A stretch of 61,476 nucleotides of DNA from assembly GCA_937924505.1 (NCBI GenBank), contig CALDSR010000016.1, positions 1-61,476 on the forward strand, read 5' to 3'. This stretch comes from an uncultured Granulosicoccus sp. (GTDB taxonomy: Bacteria; Pseudomonadota; Gammaproteobacteria; Granulosicoccales; Granulosicoccaceae). Under the pieces are notes generated by a model. The model saw only the letters and a list, made by a program, of their open reading frames with translations, did no database searches and was not told the origin of the DNA. The first letter of the stretch is position 1. Each line of letters opens with the position of its first letter. This document shows, one piece after another, positions 10,683 to 21,261 of this stretch. The translations under genes and the position numbers were made by a program.

Positions 10683-12185
10683 CTACCGCTTGAAAGTAAA
10701 GCGCCGCTGTAAAATTGCCACCAGCAGGACGGCAAGCGCCCACAAAAACACCGGCCAGTTCCCTGTTTTTGCGTAGAGGGTCATGCCTTCACGAGGTTGC
10801 ACTGACACATCAAGAATCCCCTTGGTGTCGTGCGCAATGCGGCCCTCCACCTGACCGAGATGGTTGATCGAGGAGGACACTCCCGTGTTGGTTACACGAA
10901 CCAGCGGCCGGGCAAATTCACGCGCCCGCATACGCGCTTTCTGTTCGTGCTGATGCGGTGCCGCTGTTGGTCCAAACCAGGCATCATTGGACACATTGAC
11001 GAGCAAGGTTGATGTTGGCAACAAGGCACGCATTTCCTCACCATAAACATCTTCGTAACAGATAGACACACCAACCTCTACCCCACGCAATGATAGCGGC
11101 AGGTGCGGTCCCGTTCCTGGCGACAAATCGGACATTGGAATCTGAATAAACGCGGCGACGAAGTCGAGAATGAATCGCATCGGCATGAATTCACCAAATG
11201 GCACCAGATGTCGTTTTTGATACAGCGCTTTTTCACCGCCAAGTTGACGCACACTGTTGTAGGTCTTGCCCGCCTCCCGATAGAAGCCCCCCGTCAACAC
11301 TTCAATACCGCGGGCCGACAAAGCGCGGGTAAACGGCTCGAAGTAATCATCAACCAGATCAAAGTATGTCGGTATGGCGGTCTCCGGCCATATGACCAGA
11401 CCACCATCGTCAAAATGACTACCCGTGTTTTGCTGCGTCATCGCAGCATACTGACGCAAGGAGTTATTCAGCCGCTCCTGACTGAATTTCAATTCCTGCG
11501 GAATATTGGCCTGAACCAGACGCACGGCCAGAGGATCACCAACAGGCGTTGACACATCGATACGATTCACAAGGGCAGCAGCACTCACAAGCATGACCAT
11601 CGTAATGGCGATAAGGATTTGCTTGATGCCGCGCGTGTTTACAACACAAACAAGTAAAGCGGCAAACAGTACGACGCAGGCGCTCAGGCCATAGACACCT
11701 ATCCATGGCGCGAATGATCCCAACGGGCCAGCTGTCTGGCTATAGCCGATCAGTATCCAGGGAAACCCTCCCATGATCTTGCCGCGAAGCAATTCGGCTA
11801 TCACCCACAGGGCGGTAAACAAGATGGCGTTGCGTAGCGACGACGCAGATGGCTGGCCGTAAGGCAGACGCCAACGCGCCCATGCCCAGGCGGTCAAGCT
11901 CGGAAAAGCCGCCATGACCATGACAAAGACCATCGTCAGAAAGGCGGCCAGCGGCGCGATGGCAGCGCCAAACAAATGCAAGCTGTGATAAACCCAATGA
12001 ACGCCGATGCCAAAATAGGCAAGACCAAACAAGGCGCCGCGGATCAGACACTCACGCGGGCTCTGTTCGTGCAAAAGATAGTAAAACAGTGCAATCGACA
12101 AAGGGGCGATCGGCCACCACTCAGTCGGTGCAAAAGAAAAAGGCAAGGCAAGACCTGCCAACAATGCCAAACCTCTAGCCAGCAC
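10683..12185 (-). CDS. lnt: apolipoprotein N-acyltransferase
   Basis: Lnt is an inner-membrane enzyme that adds the third acyl chain to lipoproteins. The 500-residue protein has about six N-terminal membrane helices and a periplasmic nitrilase domain carrying the Glu-Lys-Cys triad: WPETAIPTYF, YQKRHLVPFGEF and VSICYEDVYGEE. One helix near the end (WPVFLWALAVLLVAIL) anchors the C terminus. The start is a GTG at 12185, just after the corC stop at 12191. It is the last gene of miaB-phoH-ybeY-corC-lnt, the usual gammaproteobacterial order. Confidence 0.95.
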   Translation of the reverse strand: MLARGLALLAGLALPFSFAPTEWWPIAPLSIALFYYLLHEQSPRECLIRGALFGLAYFGIGVHWVYHSLHLFGAAIAPLAAFLTMVFVMVMAAFPSLTAWAWARWRLPYGQPSASSLRNAILFTALWVIAELLRGKIMGGFPWILIGYSQTAGPLGSFAPWIGVYGLSACVVLFAALLVCVVNTRGIKQILIAITMVMLVSAAALVNRIDVSTPVGDPLAVRLVQANIPQELKFSQERLNNSLRQYAAMTQQNTGSHFDDGGLVIWPETAIPTYFDLVDDYFEPFTRALSARGIEVLTGGFYREAGKTYNSVRQLGGEKALYQKRHLVPFGEFMPMRFILDFVAAFIQIPMSDLSPGTGPHLPLSLRGVEVGVSICYEDVYGEEMRALLPTSTLLVNVSNDAWFGPTAAPHQHEQKARMRAREFARPLVRVTNTGVSSSINHLGQVEGRIAHDTKGILDVSVQPREGMTLYAKTGNWPVFLWALAVLLVAILQRRFTFKR

Positions 12186-12190
12186 GATGC

Positions 12191-13036
12191 TTAACTTACA
12201 CTGGGTAGAGATACTTGCAGCAAGTGCAAGCGGCGCGAATCAGCTGCCAATACACGAAAATGACAGCCTTCGATCTCGGCCGTCTCACCGGTCTTTGGCA
12301 TATGTCCGATGTGCTGCATGACCAGCCCACCTATCGTGTCAAATTCCTCTTCACTCAGTTGAGTCCCCAGCGCCTCGTTAAATTCATCGATCGGGGTCAA
12401 CGCTCGAACCGAGTAATTACCATCGCCATGATCGCGAATATCAACGCCGTCCTCGGTATCGTGCTCATCGTCAATTTCACCGACTATCTCTTCCAGCACA
12501 TCCTCAATCGTGACAAGGCCTGCGACACCACCATACTCATCGAGTACAACCGCCAGATGATTACGTTTAGCACGAAATTCCTTAAGCAAGACATTCAGAC
12601 GCTTTGACTCAGGGGTGAACGTTACCTTGCGAACAACATCATCGATCTTGAAGGCCTGTTGAACATTGCTTGCGGTAAAACGCAAAACGTCCTTCGCCAG
12701 CAACACGCCAACCACATGATCACGATCTTCATCAATGACCGGGAATCGCGAATGCCCGGATTCGATGATGACCGGCAGAATTTCCTCGATCAACATTTCG
12801 TGTTTGATAACGACCATCTGACCACGCGGGATCATGATGTCGCGCACACGCATTTCGACAACCTGAAACACGCCCTCAACCATCTGCAGGGTGTCGGCAT
12901 CGAATATCTTGCGTGCTTGTGCGTCACGCAACAATTCCAGCAATTCCTCACGGTCCCGTGGTTCACCCCCCATGGCATGGACCAGTCGGTCCATGAGGGA
13001 GCGACTACTGCCGCCTTCTGCTGAGTCATCCGTCAT
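12191..13036 (-). CDS. corC: CorC/YbeX CBS-domain protein
   Basis: This 281-residue protein is the soluble CorC/YbeX type, linked in E. coli to magnesium and cobalt efflux and to ribosome maturation. After a short acidic N terminus (MTDDSAEGGSSRSLMDRL) come two CBS domains (about residues 65-190) that begin RVRDIMIPRGQM. The CorC_HlyC C-terminal domain (about 200-278) includes FDTIGGLVMQHIGHMPKTGE. There are no membrane helices. It sits between ybeY and lnt with gaps of 18 and 5 bp. Confidence 0.93.
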   Translation of the reverse strand: MTDDSAEGGSSRSLMDRLVHAMGGEPRDREELLELLRDAQARKIFDADTLQMVEGVFQVVEMRVRDIMIPRGQMVVIKHEMLIEEILPVIIESGHSRFPVIDEDRDHVVGVLLAKDVLRFTASNVQQAFKIDDVVRKVTFTPESKRLNVLLKEFRAKRNHLAVVLDEYGGVAGLVTIEDVLEEIVGEIDDEHDTEDGVDIRDHGDGNYSVRALTPIDEFNEALGTQLSEEEFDTIGGLVMQHIGHMPKTGETAEIEGCHFRVLAADSRRLHLLQVSLPSVS

Positions 13037-13054
13037 AAGAACAGTATAGAGTGG

Positions 13055-13570
13055 CTAATAAGGGTTCTCCACGCCTGAATTCGAAAGTATCCGAATTTCG
13101 GCTGCCTCCATGGCGGCGGCTTCCCTATCATTTTCATGATCAAGACCCGCCAGATGTAAAACGCCGTGCACGGTCAAGTGCGCCCAATGATCCAACAGGG
13201 CTTTGTCCCGCGCTTGTGCCTCCGTCTTCACGACCTCTGCACAAAAAACAATATCGCCGAGCGCTTGCAGGCTACTGCCGCGCGGCGACGATTCTTCGTC
13301 CAGAGCATCCAATACAGGTAAGCCGGACGGAAAACTCAGCACATTGGTGGCAGAGTCTCTGCTTCGATAATCTCGGTTCAGCAATCGAATAGCGTCCGAT
13401 GTGGTCAACAGCATTGAAATTTCAAGCTGATCAGCGAGCCACAATCCGCGGGTCTGACGAAGATAGTCGACAGTTCGCTGGCACCAGAGTTCGAAAAATG
13501 CGGCATCGGGACAAGCCTTCGCCTGAGCTTCGGGCAGTGCTTCATCTTGTTGCAACTCAAGCGTGAGCAT
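13055..13570 (-). CDS. ybeY: rRNA maturation endoribonuclease YbeY
   Basis: YbeY is a zinc-dependent endoribonuclease for 16S rRNA 3' maturation and quality control. The metal site is visible in the motif HGVLHLAGLDH, with His135, His139 and His145. The preceding NRDYRSRDSATNVLSFP block (from about residue 65) is family-typical. At 171 residues it has normal length. The ATG at 13570 follows the phoH stop by 12 bp. Confidence 0.95.
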   Translation of the reverse strand: MLTLELQQDEALPEAQAKACPDAAFFELWCQRTVDYLRQTRGLWLADQLEISMLLTTSDAIRLLNRDYRSRDSATNVLSFPSGLPVLDALDEESSPRGSSLQALGDIVFCAEVVKTEAQARDKALLDHWAHLTVHGVLHLAGLDHENDREAAAMEAAEIRILSNSGVENPY

Positions 13571-13582
13571 CAGCGGCGGGGT

Positions 13583-14542
13583 TCAGTCGTTCTCTTCAAC
13601 AGCGTCGTAGGCCGCAACAATGCGCTGTACCAGTGGATGTCTTACAACATCAGATGCCGTAAAGTGACAAAAGCCAAGTCCTTCGACACCTTCCAGGACG
13701 CCCTGTACGTGTTTCAGGCCAGAGAGCTGATGACGCGGTAAATCGACCTGCGAGACATCACCGGTGACAATGGCTTTGGAACCAAAACCGATACGGGTCA
13801 GGAACATCTTCATCTGTTCAACGGTCGTGTTCTGCGCTTCATCCATGATTACGCAGGAATGGTTCAAGGTTCGCCCACGCATATACGCCAGGGGTGCGAT
13901 CTCGATAATGTTGCGCTCCACCAGCTTACCCACACGTTCGACACCCAGAAACTCATACAAGGCATCGTAAATCGGGCGTAAGTAAGGATCGACCTTTTGC
14001 ATCATGTCACCGGGCAAAAACCCGAGTCGCTCACCGGCTTCGACTGCTGGCCGAACCAGGACGAGCCTCTGCACCTGGTCAGCCTCCAGGGCTTCGACAG
14101 CCGCGGCAACCGCCAAAAAGGTTTTTCCGGTCCCGGCTGGGCCGATACCAAAGGTCAGATCACGCTCTTTGATGCTGCTGACATAGGCATGCTGACGAGG
14201 TCCGCGACATTGGATGGTGGCTCGTCGCGTCTTGATGATGGTTTTGTCGGACGCAATCGGCGTCGCTTCCTGCATGGCTTTCAATCCCGATTCCTGTAGT
14301 GAGAGATGAACTTGTTCCGGAAGCAATTTGTTACTTTCGGTCAATGCATACAAATGGTTGATAACAGCTTCCGCACTATTCGCGGCGGATGCTGAACCCG
14401 CAACGGTAAAATGATCACCGCGGTTACTGATCTGTACCGAAAGGCGTTCTTCAATCTGTTTCAGATGTTCATCAAACTGACCGCAGAGTTCTGCCAGACG
14501 TTGATTGTCCGACGGGCTTAATCGAAATTCTAGTCGTGACAT
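13583..14542 (-). CDS. ybeZ: PhoH-like ATPase YbeZ
   Basis: This is a PhoH-family P-loop ATPase that partners YbeY in RNA metabolism. The N-terminal region (about residues 1-95) is KH-like. The Walker A motif GPAGTGKT is at 134-141, and the Walker B-like CVIMDEAQN follows. [14 protein letters not shown] near the end is typical of the family. It has 319 residues. Its start overlaps the miaB 3' end by 13 bp, so translation is probably coupled. Confidence 0.94.
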   Translation of the reverse strand: MSRLEFRLSPSDNQRLAELCGQFDEHLKQIEERLSVQISNRGDHFTVAGSASAANSAEAVINHLYALTESNKLLPEQVHLSLQESGLKAMQEATPIASDKTIIKTRRATIQCRGPRQHAYVSSIKERDLTFGIGPAGTGKTFLAVAAAVEALEADQVQRLVLVRPAVEAGERLGFLPGDMMQKVDPYLRPIYDALYEFLGVERVGKLVERNIIEIAPLAYMRGRTLNHSCVIMDEAQNTTVEQMKMFLTRIGFGSKAIVTGDVSQVDLPRHQLSGLKHVQGVLEGVEGLGFCHFTASDVVRHPLVQRIVAAYDAVEEND

Positions 14543-15906
14543 GCAATCGCCTGGTGACCGGTATCTGACAGTTCCGGCAGAGCGTGGGCCAACTCACCGC
14601 GAAGCGAATTTGGCAGCGCTTCAGTGATGAACACATCAGCGAACTGCCCGATCAATGCTTTGTCTCCGGCAAAATTGACCACCCGATTATTCTCGGTACG
14701 CCCACTGATCTCATCGGGATTCTTGCGCGCCGGACGATCTACCAGCACCCGCTGTGTGCTGCCCACCATAGCCGCGCTGATTTTGGCAGCTTGTTCCGTG
14801 ATGAGTGCTTGCAGCGCTGCGAGTCGTTCCTTTTTGACAGACATGGGCGTGTCGTCAGCGAGACTTGCCGCCGGTGTGCCGGGGCGTGCACTGAAAATAA
14901 AACTGAAGGAATGATCAAAGCCAATCGTGCGGATAAGATCCATGGTCGCGGCAAAATCTGCATCGGTTTCCCCAGGGAAACCGACAATAAAATCAGATGA
15001 CAATGTCAGATCAGGCCTGGCTGCCATCAGTTTTCTGATCTTGGATTTATATTCAATCGCCGTATGACCACGTTTCATCGCGGCCAACACTCTGTCCGAA
15101 CCACTTTGCACAGGCAAGTGCAAAAAGCTTACAAGTTCGGGAACTGTCGCGTAGGCCTCGATCAAGGAGTCACTGAACTCAACGGGATGCGATGTCGTGA
15201 AACGAATGCGTTCAACACCTTCAACTGCTGCCACGTAGCGAATCAGCAAAGCAAGGTCAGCGGTTCCACCTTCATGCATGGGACCGCGGTAGGCATTAAC
15301 GTTTTGCCCGAGCAGATGAATCTCGCGAACACCTTGTTCACTCAGGGACATGACTTCGGCCAGTACATCATCCAGCGGTCGGCTGATTTCTTCGCCGCGT
15401 GTATACGGCACGACACAAAAGCTGCAGTACTTGCTGCAACCTTCGATGATCGACACAAAAGCACAAGGCCCATCAGCCTTTGGCTCTGGCAAGGCGTCAA
15501 ATTTTTCGATCTCCGGAAAGCTTATGTCTACCACTGATGTCTGTCGCGAGCGGCTTTGAGTGACAAGCTCTGGCAGACGATGCAGGGTTTGCGGCCCAAA
15601 AACGACATCCACAAACGGCGCGCGCGCATGAATCGCCTCACCTTCCTGACTCGCTACACATCCGCCGACGCCGATGATCACGTCCTTGCGTGCATCTTTG
15701 AGTGGGCGCCAGCGGCCCAGTTCAGAAAAAACCTTTTCCTGAGCCTTTTCGCGAATCGAGCAGGTATTGAGCAGCAGAATGTCCGCTTCCGCTGGATCAT
15801 TGGTTGCCTCGACAGGCTCGTTTTCGGCGAGCACATCGAGCATCTTCGCCGAGTCATACTCGTTCATCTGACAACCGTGTGTCTTGATGAATACCTTTTT
15901 CGTCAT
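14530..15906 (-). CDS. miaB: tRNA-2-methylthio-N6-dimethylallyladenosine synthase
   Basis: MiaB is a radical-SAM methylthiotransferase that modifies A37 of tRNAs. The ATG at 15906 gives 458 residues; the longer open frame to 16014 adds 36 residues without family signal. Cys12, Cys49 and Cys83 of the auxiliary cluster are present, and the radical-SAM triad CSKYCSFC supplies Cys157, 161 and 164. A C-terminal TRAM domain follows (about 385-445). It is the promoter-proximal gene of the miaB-ybeZ-ybeY-corC-lnt block. Only a weak ribosome-binding site is seen, and GTG at 15915 is an alternative start. Confidence 0.95.
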   Translation of the reverse strand: MTKKVFIKTHGCQMNEYDSAKMLDVLAENEPVEATNDPAEADILLLNTCSIREKAQEKVFSELGRWRPLKDARKDVIIGVGGCVASQEGEAIHARAPFVDVVFGPQTLHRLPELVTQSRSRQTSVVDISFPEIEKFDALPEPKADGPCAFVSIIEGCSKYCSFCVVPYTRGEEISRPLDDVLAEVMSLSEQGVREIHLLGQNVNAYRGPMHEGGTADLALLIRYVAAVEGVERIRFTTSHPVEFSDSLIEAYATVPELVSFLHLPVQSGSDRVLAAMKRGHTAIEYKSKIRKLMAARPDLTLSSDFIVGFPGETDADFAATMDLIRTIGFDHSFSFIFSARPGTPAASLADDTPMSVKKERLAALQALITEQAAKISAAMVGSTQRVLVDRPARKNPDEISGRTENNRVVNFAGDKALIGQFADVFITEALPNSLRGELAHALPELSDTGHQAIACHD

Positions 15907-16038
15907 GGAGGGCACTACGTGCAAAAACCCTATTATACGCCTAGCGCAGCCATGGAACCGGCCCGAATCACACGTCTGACCACCCTGTACTGTGGCCACC
16001 GGCGCATTTTGCACTCAGAACGGCGTTGCGCCGCGCCC

Positions 16039-16791
16039 TCAGGAGCGTCTCGAGGTGGCCTTGTCGTACCACAGGCGGCATAAACGTCGACTGAAAAGCG
16101 CACCCGGGATCAGCACCAACAAGGTCTGCCCCAGCAGTTGCCTCGCGCCATACCATTCGATCTTGCGCACTGAGGTGACTACCGGGTCCACATCCAGAAT
16201 TCGAAAGAGAAGGCCTCGTTTTTTCCCCCAGCGCTTGAGCTGGCGGGACAGAAACAGCTCCTCGCCCGCGTAGACCTTGTCACTGAAGCCACCGACTTCA
16301 TCAAAGGCATCGCGGCGACAGAAGACAAAACAGCCCGCCGCGAGTTGCGCACGACGCGATAGCCAGTTCCAGCCGGAAATCGCTCTCAAGGCACTGCCGG
16401 TGACCGGTTTGTCGGGTGCGATAATCGACCCTCCACCGACCAGTTCGCCACTGGCAAGACGATCCAGCGCCACACCCAGAAGCTGTTCTGAGCATAAGGA
16501 ATCCGCATCCAGGAAAATCAATGTCTCGATGGCAGGATCGATGGATTTTGCACCCGCATTACGTGCCCGCGCAATCTGGTTATAAGGCTCAAACACAACT
16601 GTGGCGCCAAACGATTTGGCAATCGCAGCAGTGTCGTCAGTTGAATTGTTATCCACCACGACCAAGGTCCCCCGATACGCAGAACGTGCGGCGAGTTCAG
16701 ACATTGCCGCCGTGACGCCATCGAGTGTCTTGCCCAGGAAGTCAGCCTCGTTCCAGGCCGGGATGATCAGTGCATAGCGCATCGGCTTCAT
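16039..16791 (-). CDS. family 2 glycosyltransferase
   Basis: This 250-residue GT2 enzyme starts with the GT-A fold motif YALIIPAWNEADFLGKTL, then VVVDNNSTDDT and the metal-binding FLDADSLCS. AGCFVFCRRDAFDEVGGF and the catalytic-base region AGEELFLSRQLKRWG follow. A hydrophobic stretch near the end (LLGQTLLVLIPGALF) may touch the membrane. The donor and acceptor cannot be told. It lies alone between miaB and the divergent TAXI gene. The ATG at 16791 is preferred over an upstream GTG at 16797; neither has a strong ribosome-binding site. Confidence 0.82.
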   Translation of the reverse strand: MKPMRYALIIPAWNEADFLGKTLDGVTAAMSELAARSAYRGTLVVVDNNSTDDTAAIAKSFGATVVFEPYNQIARARNAGAKSIDPAIETLIFLDADSLCSEQLLGVALDRLASGELVGGGSIIAPDKPVTGSALRAISGWNWLSRRAQLAAGCFVFCRRDAFDEVGGFSDKVYAGEELFLSRQLKRWGKKRGLLFRILDVDPVVTSVRKIEWYGARQLLGQTLLVLIPGALFSRRLCRLWYDKATSRRS

Positions 16792-16886
16792 TGTCACACG
16801 TTTGAGACCTGAAATCGTGGTCCGGCTTTTTCCTCATGAACGGCTATATACTCCATCCAACTCGATCATAGAAGGCTTCGCATCCT

Positions 16887-18260
16887 TTGTACGCCAAAAA
16901 GTACGAATCTCGGGAACAGGCCCCCAACACACCGCGGCAGACAAAAATAACTCGCAGCCTTTCAGACACATTAAAAATTTACGGTGGTGCTTTATTACTC
17001 ACAGCAGCGGCGTTCTTTTTTACTTATCAGTTTGTACAGCCTGCGCCGCCCAATACCGTCACCATCGCAACCGGCCGAACAGACGGTGCTTATTACACGT
17101 ATGCGCAGCAATTCAAAAGAGAGCTGGCAAAAGAAAACATCAAACTCACCATTTTGGAAACCAGTGGCTCGATAGAAAATATCGACTTGCTCAACACCCG
17201 CCGGGCTCAAGTCGCATTTGTACAAAGCGGCGTTGTAGAAAGCGCTGATCATCCCGAACTACAGGCATTGGGCAGTCTGTACTTTGAGCCGGTCTGGGTG
17301 TTTGTACGCAAGGGTGATGGTGTTGAACAATTGAACCAGTTGGACGGCGCCAGAATAGCGATTGGTCAAGCAGGTAGTGGTACGCGCTCGGTTGCCGACG
17401 CGATACTGTCTGTCAACCAACTCGACACTACTAATCTGGCAACCTTTGAGCTGAGTGGTATGGACGCGGTGAACGCGTTCAGGCAAAACCAACTGGATGT
17501 CATTTTCAGTGTTGGCTCACATAGCGCGACAAGCATTCAAGCGATGCTCAACGAACCCGATGCAAAGCTACTGAATTTTCGGCGTGCCCCTGCCTATGCA
17601 AAGCGCCTACCCTATTTGTCCAGCATGATTTTGCCCGAAGGTGTTATTGACTTGCACCGCAATATACCGCCTCAAGATATCGCCTTGGTATCGGCGGCGG
17701 CCACCCTGGTCGCGCACAACGATCTGCATCCGGCACTCAACGACTTGCTTTTGCAAATCAGTGCTCGACTGTTTTCGCAATCCACTTTATTTTCTGAAGC
17801 CGGCCAGTTTCCAAGCCCGGCGTTTGTAGACTTCCCGATTGGCTCTGAAGCACAGCGCTTCTACAAATCAGGTGCACCATTTTTACAGCGCTACTTGCCA
17901 TTCTGGGCAGCAACGCTGCTTGACCGACTGAAAGTGATGCTGGTTCCTCTGCTGGCATTACTCATACCACTTTTCAAGATCCTGCCACCGACCTACCGCT
18001 GGACAGTCCGTAAAAAAATATACAAATGGTATGACGAGATACAAATTATTGACCAAAGCGCGAATGAGCTTGTGACTGAAAACAACCTCGAAATATGCTT
18101 GGCCAACCTGGACAGAATTGAAGACGAAGTCAGAACGGTGGAAGTACCCTTAGGCTATGCCTATGAACTGTATGTGTTACGCCAACACATCGATTTGCTG
18201 GCCAAACAAATCAGTGCACATGAACAAGTGCTGGAACACGAACGTTTGAACGGCAATTAA
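16887..18260 (+). CDS. membrane-anchored TAXI-family solute-binding protein, TTG start
   Basis: This 457-residue protein belongs to the TAXI group of TRAP-associated binding proteins. A membrane helix at about 31-50 (GGALLLTAAAFFFTYQFV) precedes the binding domain, which starts VTIATGRTDGAYYTYAQQF and includes GQAGSGTRSVADAIL. A second hydrophobic helix (about 345-368) leads to a charged C-terminal tail of about 90 residues. The only usable start is TTG at 16887, with AGAAGG 11 bases upstream; the frame is closed by TAG at 16869. No TRAP permease gene is nearby, so it may act as a sensor or partner of a distant permease. Confidence 0.78.
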   Translation: MYAKKYESREQAPNTPRQTKITRSLSDTLKIYGGALLLTAAAFFFTYQFVQPAPPNTVTIATGRTDGAYYTYAQQFKRELAKENIKLTILETSGSIENIDLLNTRRAQVAFVQSGVVESADHPELQALGSLYFEPVWVFVRKGDGVEQLNQLDGARIAIGQAGSGTRSVADAILSVNQLDTTNLATFELSGMDAVNAFRQNQLDVIFSVGSHSATSIQAMLNEPDAKLLNFRRAPAYAKRLPYLSSMILPEGVIDLHRNIPPQDIALVSAAATLVAHNDLHPALNDLLLQISARLFSQSTLFSEAGQFPSPAFVDFPIGSEAQRFYKSGAPFLQRYLPFWAATLLDRLKVMLVPLLALLIPLFKILPPTYRWTVRKKIYKWYDEIQIIDQSANELVTENNLEICLANLDRIEDEVRTVEVPLGYAYELYVLRQHIDLLAKQISAHEQVLEHERLNGN

Positions 18261-18288
18261 ACTGCACCATACGCACTAGTGATTTTCA

Positions 18289-18316
18289 GCGCCGCAGAGT
18301 AGATACCCCGCGGCGC
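18289..18316. terminator. hairpin between the convergent TAXI and ahcY genes
   Basis: GCGCCGC and GCGGCGC form a 7-bp stem around a 14-base loop in the 66-bp gap between two convergent genes. On the plus strand a short TTTT follows only after eight bases. Position suggests a bidirectional terminator, but the U-run is weak on both strands. Confidence 0.4.
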
Positions 18317-18326
18317 CAACAAGCTT

Positions 18327-19637
18327 TTAATAACGGTAGTGATTAGGTTTAAAGGGCCCTTTCTGATCCAGACCAAGATAGCCGGCCTGCTCACTGGACA
18401 GTTCGGTAAGCTGCGCACCGATCTTCTTCAAATGCAGTGTGGCGACTTTCTCATCCAGTTCTTTGGGCAGAACATGGACGTCTACCGAGTATTGGTCACT
18501 ACGCTCCCACAGTTCGATCTGCGCCAATACCTGATTGGTGAAAGACGCGGACATGACGAAGCTCGGATGTCCCGTGCCACAACCGAGGTTGACCAGTCGG
18601 CCTTCGGCCAGCAAAGTAATGCGCTTGCCGTCAGGGAAGATAACCTGATCCACTTGCGGCTTGACGTTCTCCCAGGTGTACTGACGAAGACCAGCGACAT
18701 CGATCTCATTATCGAAGTGCCCGATATTGCACACGATGGATTCGTTTTTCAAAGCCTTCATGTGATCGTGCGTGACGACATTCACGTTACCAGTCGCAGT
18801 GACGACAATGTCCACCTGATCCGCTACTTCATCCATGCGGACAACTCGGTAGCCTTCCATGGACGCTTGCAATGCACAGATAGGGTCGACTTCGGTCACC
18901 CATACCGTTGCACCCATACCGCGGAACGCTTGCGCACAACCTTTCCCTACGTCACCGTAGCCCAGAACAACGGCGATCTTGCCAGCAACCATGACATCAG
19001 TCGCACGCTTGATACCGTCGAGCAACGACTCCCGGCAACCGTAAAGGTTATCGAACTTTGATTTGGTGACCGAGTCATTGACGTTGATCGCAGGTACTTT
19101 AAGTGTACCGGCATTGGCCATTTCAACCAGGCGGTGGACACCCGTGGTGGTTTCTTCGGACAAACCCTTGACTTCGGCCATCAGCTCCGGGTAATCATTG
19201 TGCATCATGACAGTCAGGTCGCCACCATCATCGAGAATGAGGTTTGGTACCCAACCGTCGGGACCTTTGATGGTCTGATGGATACACCAGTCGAACTCTT
19301 CTTCCGTCTCACCTTTCCAGGCGAAGACGGGAATACCAGCGGCGGCGATTGCGGACGCTGCGTGATCCTGAGTCGAAAAAATATTACAAGACGACCAACG
19401 AATTTCTGCACCGAGATCGATCAGTGTTTCGATCAATACAGCCGTTTGAATGGTCATGTGCAAGCAGCCAGCGATACGCGCACCAGCCAGTGGTTTCTTG
19501 CCGGCATATTCTTCACGCAATGCCATGAGACCAGGCATCTCATGTTCTGCCATGCGAATTTCTTTACGTCCCCAATCGGCAAGACTGATATCGGCGACTT
19601 TAAAGTCGCCCGTCGAGTTTTTTGCAGTTGCACTCAT
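18327..19637 (-). CDS. ahcY: S-adenosylhomocysteine hydrolase
   Basis: AhcY hydrolyses S-adenosylhomocysteine to adenosine and homocysteine, relieving methyltransferase inhibition. The 436-residue protein shows [19 protein letters not shown] near the start, [14 protein letters not shown], the NAD-binding [16 protein letters not shown], and the C-terminal [13 protein letters not shown] expected of a complete enzyme. It lies 80 bp downstream of metK on the same strand, so synthesis of SAM and removal of its product are probably co-regulated. I looked for an SAH riboswitch in the 80-bp gap and did not see one. Confidence 0.97.
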   Translation of the reverse strand: MSATAKNSTGDFKVADISLADWGRKEIRMAEHEMPGLMALREEYAGKKPLAGARIAGCLHMTIQTAVLIETLIDLGAEIRWSSCNIFSTQDHAASAIAAAGIPVFAWKGETEEEFDWCIHQTIKGPDGWVPNLILDDGGDLTVMMHNDYPELMAEVKGLSEETTTGVHRLVEMANAGTLKVPAINVNDSVTKSKFDNLYGCRESLLDGIKRATDVMVAGKIAVVLGYGDVGKGCAQAFRGMGATVWVTEVDPICALQASMEGYRVVRMDEVADQVDIVVTATGNVNVVTHDHMKALKNESIVCNIGHFDNEIDVAGLRQYTWENVKPQVDQVIFPDGKRITLLAEGRLVNLGCGTGHPSFVMSASFTNQVLAQIELWERSDQYSVDVHVLPKELDEKVATLHLKKIGAQLTELSSEQAGYLGLDQKGPFKPNHYRY

Positions 19638-19717
19638 GTGTGTTTGATTTCCAGTAATTATTGAAAGTTTCTAACGGTCAACACGTTGAATTTGCCGACC
19701 CGGTGTCGTCAACTAAT

Positions 19718-20887
19718 TCAGGTGATGCCAGCAGCTTGTTTCAGTGCATCCGCACGATCGGTCTTTTCCCAGGTGAAATCAGGGTGTTCGCGACCGAAGT
19801 GACCGTAAGCGGCAGTCTGCTGATAGATCGGACGAATCAGATCCAGCATCGAGACGATGCCATACGGGCGAAGATCAAATACATCGCGGACAATTTCTTC
19901 GATGCGACGGTCGTCGACCGTACCGGTGCCAAAGGTATCAACGGTAATCGAGGTTGGTTGCGCAACGCCGATGGCATAAGACACCTGAATTTCACACTTG
20001 CCAGCAAGCCCTGCTGCAACAATGTTCTTGGCGACATAGCGGCCAGCGTAGGCGGCGGATCGATCAACCTTCGAGGGATCTTTTCCCGAAAATGCGCCGC
20101 CACCATGACGGGCCATACCACCGTAAGTATCAACGATGATCTTGCGACCCGTCAGACCACAATCACCTACGGGACCACCGATCACAAAGTTACCCGTCGG
20201 GTTGATGTGAATGTTATCGGCAGGACAGCTTTCAAGCCAGTGGGTTGGCAAGATGGGCTTTAAAATGTTTTCCATGACAGCTTCACGCAGATCAGACAAG
20301 GCAATATCCGGATCGTGTTGGGTGGACAGAACAACGGCGTCGATACCTGTTGGTTTGCCATCCTGGTAGCGAAGGGTTACCTGGCTTTTCGCATCAGGAC
20401 GCAGCCAAGGCAAGGTGCCATCCCGCCGCATTTTGCTTTGCTGCTCAACCAAACGGTGTGAGTAGGTAATTGGCGCAGGCATCAGAACATCTGTTTCGTT
20501 GGTCGCATACCCAAACATCAGACCCTGATCTCCAGCGCCCTGCTCTTCTGGCGCTGAGCGATCAACGCCTTGGGCAATGTCTGGTGATTGCTTACCGATA
20601 CCGTTAAGTACTGCACAGGTCTCGCCGTCAAACCCGACTTCCGAGCGGTTGTACCCGATGTCAGTGACGGTCTTTCTGACCAATTCCTCAAGATCGACGT
20701 AGGCCGAGGTGGTGATCTCTCCGGCGATGACAACCAGTCCGGTCTTGACCATCGTTTCACAAGCTACCCGGGCGCCCTTGTCGCGGGCCAGAATTGCATC
20801 GAGGACGGCGTCAGAAATTTGATCAGCCATTTTGTCCGGGTGCCCTTCGGACACTGATTCGGAAGTAAAAATATAGTCGCGTGCCAT
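19718..20887 (-). CDS. metK: S-adenosylmethionine synthetase
   Basis: MetK makes SAM from methionine and ATP. The 389-residue protein starts [20 protein letters not shown], contains [17 protein letters not shown] and the P-loop-like [19 protein letters not shown], and is complete to its C terminus. It precedes ahcY on the same strand. Upstream lies a 374-bp gap from ssb that carries a perfect inverted repeat next to a -10-like element, so metK probably has its own regulated promoter. Confidence 0.97.
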   Translation of the reverse strand: MARDYIFTSESVSEGHPDKMADQISDAVLDAILARDKGARVACETMVKTGLVVIAGEITTSAYVDLEELVRKTVTDIGYNRSEVGFDGETCAVLNGIGKQSPDIAQGVDRSAPEEQGAGDQGLMFGYATNETDVLMPAPITYSHRLVEQQSKMRRDGTLPWLRPDAKSQVTLRYQDGKPTGIDAVVLSTQHDPDIALSDLREAVMENILKPILPTHWLESCPADNIHINPTGNFVIGGPVGDCGLTGRKIIVDTYGGMARHGGGAFSGKDPSKVDRSAAYAGRYVAKNIVAAGLAGKCEIQVSYAIGVAQPTSITVDTFGTGTVDDRRIEEIVRDVFDLRPYGIVSMLDLIRPIYQQTAAYGHFGREHPDFTWEKTDRADALKQAAGIT

Positions 20888-21261
20888 GAAACTCTAATCT
20901 CGAAATAAATCAGCGGCCATTGTACCTATAAACACATAAACATTTCTTTATGTGATTGCGACTTTTGCGGCTTTGGTCCGGTGAATCGGGGCCTGATTGC
21001 GCATAATCGAGTCGTATCCAAGGATTTCTGCCGTTAAGGCTGTCGATATCACTCGATAATTTTGCGGTCGCAGCCGTGGCTTTGCCGAGGTTTCTGATGG
21101 CCAGCGCCACATTGACCGATATCAGCGCGCGACGGCGACACCCGCTGTTTCAATTCAAGAGAGCCGAAAGGCATCGATGCTTGATGCTCGGCAATGAATC
21201 AGGTCAACCAGTGTGTTTCAGCGGCCATCGAATACCATGCACCGCGGGATGTGATTACCCC
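20888..21261 (-). promoter_or_regulatory. 374-bp gap between ssb and metK; no gene seen
   Basis: No credible coding region or tRNA is present. The metK-proximal 70 bp hold the inverted repeat and -10-like element listed separately. The rest is of normal base composition and I recognise no known SAM or SAH riboswitch class in it. Short open frames on both strands here show no protein-like pattern. Confidence 0.5.
20919..20954 (-). promoter_or_regulatory. metK promoter region with a perfect inverted repeat
   Basis: On the minus strand CACATAAA and TTTATGTG form a perfect 8-bp inverted repeat with a 6-base spacer (20933-20954). A -10-like TACAAT lies downstream at 20919-20924, about 31 bp ahead of the metK ATG. 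The repeat covers the place where the -35 box would be, and no good -35 hexamer is seen. This is the arrangement of a dimeric regulator's operator. Which regulator binds is not known; SAM-cycle regulators of the SahR or MetJ kind are candidates by context only. Confidence 0.5.

Noticed and set aside
19638..19717. Possible SAH riboswitch ahead of ahcY
   Set aside because: The 80-bp gap lacks the conserved SAH aptamer core as I know it.
21001..21200. Possible short gene or gene remnant in the ssb-metK gap
   Set aside because: Open frames on both strands are short and without domain signal.
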